From Candidatus Aenigmatarchaeota archaeon (GTDB lineage Archaea; Aenigmatarchaeota; Aenigmatarchaeia; QMZP01; JAFGSV01), in contig CP070804.1 of NCBI GenBank assembly GCA_020343635.1, positions 188,664-203,598 of the forward strand: 14,935 nt of DNA, given 5' to 3'. The notes beneath the pieces were generated by a model that was given only the letters and a program-made list of their open reading frames with translations, searched no databases and was not told the origin of the DNA. Positions 6,888 through 13,723 of the stretch are shown here, one piece after another. Position numbers and translations under genes: made by a program. The first letter of the stretch is position 1. Each line of letters opens with the position of its first letter.

Positions 6888-6895
6888 CTTAAAAG
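6888..6895 (-). promoter_or_regulatory. TATA-like box for the OB/HD gene
   Basis: CTTTTAAG on the minus strand is 22-29 bases before the GTG at 6866, which supports GTG as a leaderless start. The same bases lie 8-15 nucleotides downstream of the stop of the pilin-like gene, so the intergenic spacer is essentially all promoter. Confidence 0.45.
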
Positions 6896-6903
6896 GATTA
6901 GAG

Positions 6904-7380
6904 TCACTCCCAGATGACTAATTTGACCTTCACCACGCGGCCGTTATAGACGGCATAACGCTCTATGGGTACTATCGTACTTGCAGATGCCGAAAGGGGG
7001 ACTGTGCTGTTCTCGTAAACGGTCCCGTTGATGTCCTTGACCTCGAAATAGAATTCATAGGGGTTAATGTCGAGCATGGAGGCTGCCACGCTGTAGTCCA
7101 TGCCCACAAACTCTTTCACCTTGTTCTCGTCAAGAATATTATCACTGTATGCAAGACCTATGACCTGTACAGTGCTGTCGTTCCAGACAGCAGGGATACC
7201 GGGAGTCCTTATGAGCGAATCGGAAAGTTCGAATGCCTTGAGCTGCAGCTCTTTCAGCATCCTGTTCTCCACGGTGTCGGCGCTTATGTAGTTCCATGCG
7301 AATATCGCTGAAAGAAGCGCGCTGAAAAATATCAGCAGAGACAGCGCCATGTCGAGTGTCCACAGCTGGGCCTTCCTCAT
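6904..7380 (-). CDS. Archaeal pilin-like single-span surface protein
   Basis: A 158-aa protein. The N-terminus MRKAQLWTLDMALSLL resembles an archaeal class III (type IV pilin) leader: a very short basic leader, possible cleavage after Ala4 in KAQ, and one hydrophobic helix at about residues 11-33. The remainder should lie outside the membrane. It carries TPGIPAVW and VIGLAYSD, a pattern I associate with archaeal pilin-like membrane proteins, and three N-glycosylation sequons (Asn67, Asn118, Asn124). It may be a minor pilin or an uncleaved anchored subunit; the glutamate normally at +5 of pilins is replaced by Leu. Its ATG overlaps the stop of the nucleotidyltransferase gene (ATGA), and AGAGGGG lies five bases before it. 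Confidence 0.75.
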   Translation of the reverse strand: MRKAQLWTLDMALSLLIFFSALLSAIFAWNYISADTVENRMLKELQLKAFELSDSLIRTPGIPAVWNDSTVQVIGLAYSDNILDENKVKEFVGMDYSVAASMLDINPYEFYFEVKDINGTVYENSTVPLSASASTIVPIERYAVYNGRVVKVKLVIWE

Positions 7381-7781
7381 TTTTTCCCCTCTGTTATCTT
7401 TTTGGTCGAATATCCCTTTAACTTTTCAATCCTCACGACTTCGCATCTGACCCCTGCCATAGAAATCAGTTTTCTGACCATTTTGTCGTCCTGGTCATAT
7501 CCAATGGCTATTACATCGGGTTTCTCTTCCCTTATTACCCTGCTCATGTCATTGTCATCACCAATGACTGTTTTGTCAACGAATGACAGAACATTTATCC
7601 TTTCTGCGCGCTCTCTCGCAGGGTGAAGCAGCTTTTTCTGGTTTCTAAGAACTGTCCTGTCCGAGGCTACAACCACAACAAGCCTGTTACCCAGCTTCTT
7701 CGCTTCCTCAAGAAAGTGTATGTGCCCGGGGTGGATTATACTGAAAGTCCCGCCCGCGAGAATCTTTTTCTTTCTGAGCAT
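7377..7781 (-). CDS. RibL-like nucleotidyltransferase (FAD synthase/cytidylyltransferase family)
   Basis: A 134-aa cytoplasmic nucleotidyltransferase of the GTFDxxHxGH class, which transfers AMP or CMP to a phosphorylated acceptor. Visible motifs are GTFSIIHPGH (residues 11-20), LLHPARERAERI (51-62), IAIGYDQ (91-97) and GYSTKKI (123-129, the ISTT-like signature). Length and motif order resemble archaeal RibL, which adenylates FMN to FAD, but a glycerol-phosphate-type cytidylyltransferase is possible. The usual Asp of GTFD is Ser14, and the paired C-terminal cysteines of methanogen RibL are absent, so the substrate is uncertain. I start at the ATG at 7781: the frame is open to a TTG at 7844, but those 21 extra residues have no conserved motif and precede the TATA-like box. 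It overlaps the pilin-like gene by four bases. Confidence 0.85.
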   Translation of the reverse strand: MLRKKKILAGGTFSIIHPGHIHFLEEAKKLGNRLVVVVASDRTVLRNQKKLLHPARERAERINVLSFVDKTVIGDDNDMSRVIREEKPDVIAIGYDQDDKMVRKLISMAGVRCEVVRIEKLKGYSTKKITEGKK

Positions 7782-7800
7782 AATATATCCTTCAATTCCG

Positions 7801-7813
7801 TTATTTATATCAT
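7801..7813. promoter_or_regulatory. Shared AT-rich element between divergent genes
   Basis: TTATTTATATCAT sits in the middle of the 50-base gap between the minus-strand ATG at 7781 and the plus-strand ATG at 7832. Read either way it gives a TATA-like box (TTATTTATAT or ATATAAATAA) about 20-31 bases before the start codon. Neither gene shows a good Shine-Dalgarno, so both may be leaderless and share this element. Confidence 0.45.
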
Positions 7814-7831
7814 CTCTGATAATTGTTTTTA

Positions 7832-8401
7832 ATGGGGGTCTCAAAGTCTGAATTCCGCATAATTGAGGAGACGTTACCTATAATACTTCTTTTCCTTTTC
7901 GTGGGACTTTTCACAGGAGGCGTCCTTAACGGAGTCATAAAAGACGCTTCGATGGTTCCCGGGATTCTCATAATTGTACCGGGAATGCTTGGTCTGAGAG
8001 GAAACATATCATCCGCACTCGGAGCGAGGCTGAGCTCCGGACTGCATCTGGGTTACATATCAACGAGGAAGTTCTCAAAGGGTCTCAAGGCGAACATAGA
8101 GATAAGCATCCTCATGAGCCTTTTCATATCATTTGTGCTTTCCGTCCTCGCCTGGCAGACATGCATTTACCTTGGTGGAACGTGCATGGGTCTCACAAAT
8201 TTCGTACTTATAACTGTGCTTACAGGCCTGATGTCGGGGGTGCTCATGTCCTTCACTACATCCGGAATTGCAATACTGAGCTACAGGCGCGGGCTTGATC
8301 CCGATAACACAACGCTCCCTGCAGCGGCAAGCATAGGTGACATAATAACCATAATCTGCCTGCTCATTTCCATAAGATTCGTACTGGTGTTGGGAATATG
8401 A
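7832..8401 (+). CDS. SLC41/MgtE-like divalent cation transporter half, subunit A
   Basis: A 189-aa integral membrane protein equal to one SLC41/MgtE membrane domain, probably moving Mg2+ or another divalent cation. About five hydrophobic segments are seen (12-35, 40-56, 90-115, 122-150, 168-188). The conserved pore signatures are IIVPGMLGLRGNISSALGAR with Pro50 and Asn58, RLSSGLHLG (66-74), and DPDN (156-159) followed by Pro163 and Gly169-Asp170. It lacks the cytosolic N and CBS domains of bacterial MgtE. I use the ATG at 7832; a TTG three codons upstream is less likely. The stop overlaps the ATG of the second half (ATGA), so the two are translated together and probably form a heteromer resembling a eukaryotic SLC41 protein split in two. 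Confidence 0.9.
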   Translation: MGVSKSEFRIIEETLPIILLFLFVGLFTGGVLNGVIKDASMVPGILIIVPGMLGLRGNISSALGARLSSGLHLGYISTRKFSKGLKANIEISILMSLFISFVLSVLAWQTCIYLGGTCMGLTNFVLITVLTGLMSGVLMSFTTSGIAILSYRRGLDPDNTTLPAAASIGDIITIICLLISIRFVLVLGI

Positions 8402-8949
8402 TAAACAGGAAGGAAGTTATTGAAGAGAGCCTACCTATTCTCTCAATAGCTGCAGCCATAAGCATACTCTCGGGGGTCTTCCTGGGCAAGAATGAAGAGT
8501 TGCTGAGGGCGCTTCCCGGTATACTGATAATAGTGCCTTCATTCATGTCCGTAAACGGTAACATCTCAAGCGTCGTATCGAGCAGGCTCTCCTCGGCTCT
8601 TCATATGGGTCTCGTTAAACCGCACTTCAGGAGAAGCAAGGTGCTGGGACAGACCATACACTCTATGCTCATAGTCTCTGTGATCGCTTTCCTGGTGCTC
8701 GGGATTGCAGCTGCGGCTGTCAACATCCTGTTTGGAGCGGAAACGGGGACCTTCATGATTTTCCCCATCATAACCCTGACGGCCGGACTGATAACAGTAC
8801 TAATACTGATGTTCGGCTCGATATTCACGAGTTACCTCGTGTACAGGCACGGCATTGACCCGGATAATGTTGTTGTTCCCATACTCACCACGGCTGGTGA
8901 TTTCGTGGGCATTACGATGCTGCTTTTGATAACTGCGGTGGTAATCTAG
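8398..8949 (+). CDS. SLC41/MgtE-like divalent cation transporter half, subunit B
   Basis: A 183-aa membrane protein paralogous to the preceding one, with the same order of signatures: IIVPSFMSVNGNISSVVSSR (Pro47, Asn55), RLSSALHMG (63-71), DPDN (154-157), Pro161 and Gly167-Asp168. The first signature differs from subunit A (SVNGN in place of GLRGN), so the halves have diverged and probably play unequal roles in the pore. It starts on the ATGA shared with subunit A, and GGTG lies upstream within that gene. A candidate promoter follows its stop, so the PhoU-TrkA-C gene can perhaps also be transcribed alone. Assignment to the family is firm; Mg2+ as substrate is inferred from the family. Confidence 0.9.
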   Translation: MINRKEVIEESLPILSIAAAISILSGVFLGKNEELLRALPGILIIVPSFMSVNGNISSVVSSRLSSALHMGLVKPHFRRSKVLGQTIHSMLIVSVIAFLVLGIAAAAVNILFGAETGTFMIFPIITLTAGLITVLILMFGSIFTSYLVYRHGIDPDNVVVPILTTAGDFVGITMLLLITAVVI

Positions 8950-8953
8950 AAAG

Positions 8954-8988
8954 TTATTTAAAGCGGCAAAATTAAATGAAATAAGGAG
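8954..8988 (+). promoter_or_regulatory. TATA-like box and Shine-Dalgarno of the PhoU-TrkA-C gene
   Basis: TTATTTAAAG at 8954-8963 is a TATA-like element directly after the stop of subunit B. AAGGAG at 8983-8988 is a Shine-Dalgarno-like motif ten bases before an ATA at 8999. Together they place the translation start near 8999 rather than at the ATG at 9083. Confidence 0.45.
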
Positions 8989-8998
8989 TAGTGGTAGC

Positions 8999-9595
8999 AT
9001 ACCCAAATCCGAATACAAAAGCGAAAAAATTCTAGAGGATATACTGGAAAAGGAAAAGAACGTCGTTGACCTCATTGTCGAAATGAAGAACATGGTCAAC
9101 CTTGCTATAGCTCTGGGTTTTTCAGCGCTTTTGATGAAGGACGAGAAGCTCGTGGAGAAAATCCATGAGCTGGAAGAAGAGATAGACATACGTCAGTATG
9201 AGATAGAAGCGGAGTGCATGCTTGCAACAAAGACGCCCAAGGATGCCCTCGAGCTGACGTCGGTGCTGAGGCTGTCCAGCGCCATGGAGGACATCTCCAA
9301 TGCGATAAAGGAGCTCATAGACTCGCTCTCCAGGGGTATCCCTATACACCCGACCATTCTCAAGGGCCTGAAGGATTCGATAGAGGTAGCCGATTACCTT
9401 GAGATTAAGAAACGCTCGAAGTCCGTCGGTAAGACCATAGAGGAGTTCACAGAGGGAAATGTGAACGTAATAGGACTCAGGAGATCAGATAAGTGGTTCT
9501 ACCTTCCTGACAGGGAGATGACCATAGCCCCGGGAGATGTGCTGATAATCTCGGGCGGAAGAAAGGAAGTATCGAGTATAATCAAGAAAGCCTAG
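8999..9595 (+). CDS. PhoU domain plus TrkA-C (RCK-C) regulatory protein, apparent ATA start
   Basis: The protein has an archaeal-type PhoU helical domain (about residues 8-105, with VDLIVEMKNMVNLAIALGFS) and a C-terminal TrkA-C/RCK-C ligand-binding domain (about 120-198, with VNVIGLRRSDKWFY and IAPGDVLIISGG). Such proteins gate or sense ion transport, and its place behind the two SLC41-like halves suggests it regulates them from the cytosol. The first in-frame ATG is at 9083 (170 aa), but that cuts off the start of the PhoU domain. The frame is open upstream with PKSEYKSEKILEDILEKEK in family register and contains no ATG, GTG or TTG. ATA at 8999, ten bases after AAGGAG, would give 198 aa. This is a rare ATA start or an ATG altered by mutation or base-calling error. 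Confidence 0.82.
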   Translation: MPKSEYKSEKILEDILEKEKNVVDLIVEMKNMVNLAIALGFSALLMKDEKLVEKIHELEEEIDIRQYEIEAECMLATKTPKDALELTSVLRLSSAMEDISNAIKELIDSLSRGIPIHPTILKGLKDSIEVADYLEIKKRSKSVGKTIEEFTEGNVNVIGLRRSDKWFYLPDREMTIAPGDVLIISGGRKEVSSIIKKA

Positions 9596-9747
9596 GATTT
9601 CTTCCTTGGTTTTCTCCTGCCATGCGGATTCAGAAATGGTGCCGGAAAAACACTCCCAGACTTCTTCCTAAGTATATGAAGATAGATTCCCGCTGCTATG
9701 AAAACCAGAGAGCATAGAACCACAATGTAGAGTGCATAAGCTTCCAT
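9592..9747 (-). CDS. 51-aa single-span membrane protein at end of coiled-coil operon
   Basis: A short frame with no recognised family. The product starts MEAYALYIVVLCSLVF with one transmembrane helix (about residues 4-26), then a strongly basic cytosolic-type tail (HILRKKS and HGRRKPRKKS) around a central VFPAPFLNP. The positive-inside rule places the tail in the cytosol. The ATG is five bases after the stop of the 633-aa coiled-coil gene, and GAGTGATC, which incorporates that stop, acts as an extended Shine-Dalgarno. Its TAG stop shares the palindrome CTAG with the TAG of the convergent PhoU-TrkA-C gene. The hydrophobic-basic layout, operon spacing and exact fit into the gap make coding likely. 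A membrane anchor for the neighbouring coiled coils is inference. Confidence 0.7.
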   Translation of the reverse strand: MEAYALYIVVLCSLVFIAAGIYLHILRKKSGSVFPAPFLNPHGRRKPRKKS

Positions 9748-9752
9748 GATGA

Positions 9753-11654
9753 TCACTCATCCTTTCCGAGATCGACCACCATCACTTTTTCTTCGTCTCC
9801 ACCTTTTCTCTCAAGATCGTCCACGTCTCTCCTGATTGCCGCATCCTTTTCACTCAGCCTGTCGAGCTTCCTTTCGAGGAGATCTATTCTGCTGCTGGTT
9901 TTTGAGAAATCGTTAAGTCTCTTGTTGTTATCTGCTATCTTGAGGTCAAGAAGGCTTATCTTCCTGTTGAGATCCCCCCTTGCATTGAGGAATGCCTTGA
10001 CTGCTGTGCTGAATTTGTTGTCTTCTTCGGTGGTCTTCGTGTCAACCGCTCCCCTGACGTCAGCGAAGCCTGAATCCACCTGGGCCTTGAGTGCCCTAAG
10101 TTCCCTGTCAAGGTTCCTGGACCTCTCGTCCATCTTTGTCATGCCCGCTTTCATCTCCTGCAAAGACGTGACGTTCTTCGTTATCACATCTTTTTGCCTG
10201 TCTATGTTCTTCAGGCGCTCCTCCAGCCTGCCTATCTTTTCGAGCCTTGTCTTGACGGAGTCTATCGTTTTTGACTTGCCTGACAGCTCCTTCTTTATTG
10301 TGTTTATATCAGTATTCAGTCGCGATTCCGAAGCCTTGGATTTCTCCAGAATGCCGGCTTCTATGTTCTCTGCCTTCTGCCTCAGGGACGTATCCAGGAA
10401 CTTTATCCTCTCTTCAAGCTGGGCTTCCATTGCCTCGGTCAGGGCCTGCTTGGCGTCGCCCATCTCGCCGAGTTTTACCTGCAGCTTCTCAAGACCCACA
10501 ATCTTCTTCTGAAGCTTTTCCACAGCCGAGGAAAGCTTTCCAAGGTTCGTTCCGCTGGAACCAATATCCTTCTTGACGGAATTCAGATCGAGCGAGAACC
10601 TGTTCAGGTCCTGCTCGAGTTTCGTCAGAGTGGCTGAATTGAGAGCCGCCTCCTTCTTTATTGAAGAAATGTTGTAATCCATCTTCTTGTCTATCGCGGC
10701 ATCGACGTCCTTCATCACTATCTTGCTGGAGTCGACGTCCTTTCTTAAGTCTGCTATGTTCTTCTGCAGGTGCTTGATCTCTGCGAGATTCCCAGATATT
10801 GCGTCTCCGAGCTTTTCCACATCCTCTACCCTGTGACGGATTGCATCGATTTCCGAGAATCTCTTCTTTGTTGTAGCACCTTCAGTTTTCAGTGAGGAAA
10901 TCATCTTGTTGGCAGTCACTATATCTTTTCCAATGCCAGTCAGGTCGAGATTGACCTTTGATATTACTTCGTTGTTCCTTTTGACTATGTTGGATTCCAG
11001 CAACTTCAGGCGGTCCTCCATCTGGTATACCATAGCATCTGTCTTGTCTGCTATCTGGGAATCAAGCATCCTCGTCTTCTCAAGCAGTCTTGATTCGAGG
11101 AACTTGTCAGCATCCGTAAGCTTGGAAGCAAGGTCCTTGGTCTTCTGTTCGAGAGCAGCCATATCTGTCTTTATGTTCTTTAGGGATTCCACGCCCTTTA
11201 TCAGTCCTGCCTTGACGTCCTCTATGTGCTTTATCTTCGCCTCCAGTTTCCCGATAAGCTCAAGCTTCCTTTTGTTCTCCTCGGCACTCTCCTTAACGCG
11301 TCTTGTTCTCTCGTTCTCCGCCTCTATGTCTTTCTTGACTGCCTGAAGGCTCAGCGTGAGCCTCTGGATAGCCGAATCCTGATCCTTCAGCAGTGAAGAC
11401 TGCTCGTCGCTAGTTCTGTTGAGCAGAGATATACCTGAAACGAACTTGTTGTCAATGGTGGATATCGATTCCTTGACGGATTTTTCAAACGCGGCGAAAG
11501 ATTCCGATTTGTCGTAAAGTTCCTTTATGGATTTCGCGTTGTTCTCCGCAAGCCTGCTGAGCTCGCTGCTCACAAACTCATAATTCTTCCTGAGTTCTTC
11601 CCTCTCTTTCTTAAGAGCTGCTATCCCGGTTCTGACCTTGCTGAACTCTTCCAT
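9753..11654 (-). CDS. Long coiled-coil protein (633 aa), no enzymatic domain
   Basis: No named family is recognised. The whole chain is heptad-like, rich in Lys, Glu, Asp, Leu, Ile and Ser, and I find no Pro, Cys or Trp in 633 residues, as expected for a nearly continuous helical rod. There is no membrane segment, Walker motif or SMC-type hinge or head. Two internal repeats are visible: IGKLEAKIKHIEDVK at about 134-148 resembles IGRLEERLKNIDRQK at 474-488, and AMVYQMEDRLKLLE at 207-220 resembles AMEAQLEERIKFLD at 408-421. The C-terminus is acidic with a hydrophobic patch (KVMVVDLGKDE). The ATG at 11654 is one base after the stop of the 687-aa gene. A filament or scaffold role is inference from composition. 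Confidence 0.85.
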   Translation of the reverse strand: MEEFSKVRTGIAALKKEREELRKNYEFVSSELSRLAENNAKSIKELYDKSESFAAFEKSVKESISTIDNKFVSGISLLNRTSDEQSSLLKDQDSAIQRLTLSLQAVKKDIEAENERTRRVKESAEENKRKLELIGKLEAKIKHIEDVKAGLIKGVESLKNIKTDMAALEQKTKDLASKLTDADKFLESRLLEKTRMLDSQIADKTDAMVYQMEDRLKLLESNIVKRNNEVISKVNLDLTGIGKDIVTANKMISSLKTEGATTKKRFSEIDAIRHRVEDVEKLGDAISGNLAEIKHLQKNIADLRKDVDSSKIVMKDVDAAIDKKMDYNISSIKKEAALNSATLTKLEQDLNRFSLDLNSVKKDIGSSGTNLGKLSSAVEKLQKKIVGLEKLQVKLGEMGDAKQALTEAMEAQLEERIKFLDTSLRQKAENIEAGILEKSKASESRLNTDINTIKKELSGKSKTIDSVKTRLEKIGRLEERLKNIDRQKDVITKNVTSLQEMKAGMTKMDERSRNLDRELRALKAQVDSGFADVRGAVDTKTTEEDNKFSTAVKAFLNARGDLNRKISLLDLKIADNNKRLNDFSKTSSRIDLLERKLDRLSEKDAAIRRDVDDLERKGGDEEKVMVVDLGKDE

Positions 11655-11655
11655 C

Positions 11656-13719
11656 TCAACCCTCCAGTTCCCTGAGAAGCTTTCCCATCTCAGTCTTGTA
11701 CTCTTTCTTCAGGCCCACTATCTCGTTCAGTATGGTTCCTATCTTTTTCTCCAAACTTGCAATATTCTTCTTGTTGGATGCGCTGGTTGTATAGTTCGCT
11801 TTAGACTCGGCTCTGAGTCCAGCGGTCATCTCTGCCAGTTCTGAATACCTGGTATCAAGTTCGGCGCTCTGGGAGGCGAATCTCTGCTTCTCTTTTGCCA
11901 GCGTGTCCTTCATATCGGCCTGCAGGCCTGCAGATATTTCTGTCAGGTCCTTGCTCATCTTCAGTGCCTGCTTCTCCACCTCAGCTGATATCCCGGCAGA
12001 CATCTGTTCGACGGTGCTGAGCGCCTCATCGGATTTCTTCTGTGAATCAACTACGGCCTGCCGGATGTCACTGACCATGTCACCAAGGCTACGGAGGTTC
12101 TTGATTTCGGCCTTGAGAGCGGCGTTGTCTTCCCTGAGAGAATGAACGTCTTTCTTAAGGTTGTGCCTAGCCTGTGAGAATGACCTGACGTTTTCTTTAA
12201 CTATCCTTGCCTCGGCTGCGTCAAGGCTGTTCTTAACCTCTGCCTGCAACATTTCCAGTTGCTTCTTTATGATCATGTCTGCCTTTTCAGACTTGTTGGT
12301 TATGTCTTGGGAGATTGAGTTCATCCTTGCTCTCAGGGAAGCAGATTCCTCCTTTGTCTTCTCAAGTTCTGTTATGACCTTGCCTATGTCTGTCCCGAAT
12401 GCCCTGACGGAATCTATATCCTTGGTCAAAAGGGCTATCTTCCGTTCCAGCTCCAGAGAAGCGTGTCCTATTTTCTGATCGGCTGCTTTGCCTATCTTAT
12501 TCAGTTCGTTCTTCAGCACCATCTCTCTTCTCTTGGTAAGTTCCTTGAAGTTGCTGAGATGCTCACTCAGAGTTGCTTCCACGTTATCGATCCTTTCATC
12601 TGTGGTTCCGCTGTGCTTTAGTGAGGATTCGAATTTCTCGTTGAATATCCTCTCCATGTCCTTCTGATTCTTGGAGCTGGTGTTTAGGCCTGCCTCAAGC
12701 GTGCTGAGCCTTTTCTCTATCCCGCTATTGAAAGCCGCGAGCTGGTTTTTCACATCCTCAGAGGTATTCTTCATTGCGCTGTTGACGGAATCCTCGAATG
12801 AAACTAGCTCATCGCTGTTCTCCTTTATCTTCTTGCTGAAGGCCTGCTGCTGCTTCCTGACCTCGGCCCTTATTATGCTGAGGTTCTTTTCATTCATATC
12901 CGCCATGGTGGCTGATAATGCAGCGAGCTTCTGGTCGACATCATTTCTGGCCAATTCCATTTCGTTATCAACCGCAATTTTCGTCTTTCCCATTTCGCCC
13001 TTCACGCGCTGGGCCAATCCCTCCATGTCGAGCCTCGTCTGCGTCAGGTTCGCCACTGTAGTCTGTAGCTTACCCTCCAAACCTTCTATGTCGCCCTCGA
13101 ATTTCTTCAGTGCCTCTATGTCCTTTCCCATCAGCAGGTTTTGTTCCCTGAGCGTGTCCATCTTGCTGTCAGTCTTCTTCTCAAGAAGGTTCAGGCGTGT
13201 GGTGGTCTTCCTGTCCATTGCAACCTTAAGGGCCTTCATCGCATTGTCAAAATCAACGAGGGCTGCGCCCAGCTTTTCTTCTAGTCCCAGGTCATACTTC
13301 TCGCTCTTGCGTACAGATGATTTCAGCGCCCTGTGCATCCTTTCCTGAAGAGCACTTATTTCTTCGCTTAGGGCAAGGAGCCTTTTGTCAGTCTTGGTGA
13401 AATCATCCTTAAGCGTCTTTTCCATGGAGATGAGCGACTCCCCAAGAGTCTTGTGATCTGAACTGAGCTTCCTGTCCCTCGCATCCAGGTCATTCAGCCT
13501 TTTCGTGACAGGGTTTACCTGGTTGTTTATGAAGTAGAGCAGCCTCTTTCCCGCTTCTCCGTAAACGTAGGATGCCTCCTTGAGCTTGTTAACCAGGTAG
13601 TCGTTCTTGGCTTCGAGCGTCTTCTTCTCCTTGCTGGCGTGCTCAGCGGCTCTCTTGAAATGGACTGCTTCCTCGCGGAGACGCCTCAGTTCACTCTCGA
13701 CTTCCTTTATCTCGTCCAT
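11656..13719 (-). CDS. Long coiled-coil protein (687 aa), no enzymatic domain
   Basis: No named family is recognised. The N-terminal 60 residues are a tight charged coiled coil (MDEIKEVESELRRLREE), then a short non-heptad segment with the only proline I see (Pro70, in YFINNQVNPVTKRL), then over 600 residues of coiled coil rich in Lys, Glu, Ser, Ala and Leu, with no Cys or Trp seen. There is no transmembrane helix or catalytic motif. Its spacing to both neighbours is minimal (four bases from the upstream stop, one base to the downstream start), and TGATCATATG joins the upstream stop to this ATG. With the 633-aa protein it forms an adjacent pair of similar size and composition, which suggests partner subunits; I cannot show common ancestry beyond composition. 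Confidence 0.85.
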   Translation of the reverse strand: MDEIKEVESELRRLREEAVHFKRAAEHASKEKKTLEAKNDYLVNKLKEASYVYGEAGKRLLYFINNQVNPVTKRLNDLDARDRKLSSDHKTLGESLISMEKTLKDDFTKTDKRLLALSEEISALQERMHRALKSSVRKSEKYDLGLEEKLGAALVDFDNAMKALKVAMDRKTTTRLNLLEKKTDSKMDTLREQNLLMGKDIEALKKFEGDIEGLEGKLQTTVANLTQTRLDMEGLAQRVKGEMGKTKIAVDNEMELARNDVDQKLAALSATMADMNEKNLSIIRAEVRKQQQAFSKKIKENSDELVSFEDSVNSAMKNTSEDVKNQLAAFNSGIEKRLSTLEAGLNTSSKNQKDMERIFNEKFESSLKHSGTTDERIDNVEATLSEHLSNFKELTKRREMVLKNELNKIGKAADQKIGHASLELERKIALLTKDIDSVRAFGTDIGKVITELEKTKEESASLRARMNSISQDITNKSEKADMIIKKQLEMLQAEVKNSLDAAEARIVKENVRSFSQARHNLKKDVHSLREDNAALKAEIKNLRSLGDMVSDIRQAVVDSQKKSDEALSTVEQMSAGISAEVEKQALKMSKDLTEISAGLQADMKDTLAKEKQRFASQSAELDTRYSELAEMTAGLRAESKANYTTSASNKKNIASLEKKIGTILNEIVGLKKEYKTEMGKLLRELEG

Positions 13720-13723
13720 ATGA

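Noticed and set aside
8976..8984. ATG at 8976 as the start of the PhoU-TrkA-C gene
   Set aside because: It is out of frame and followed by a stop after two codons (ATGAAATAA).
12671..13348. Plus-strand frame of 225 codons opposite the 687-aa coiled-coil gene
   Set aside because: Same antisense artefact: Ser/Phe/Leu-rich with apparent membrane segments mirroring the coiled-coil codons.
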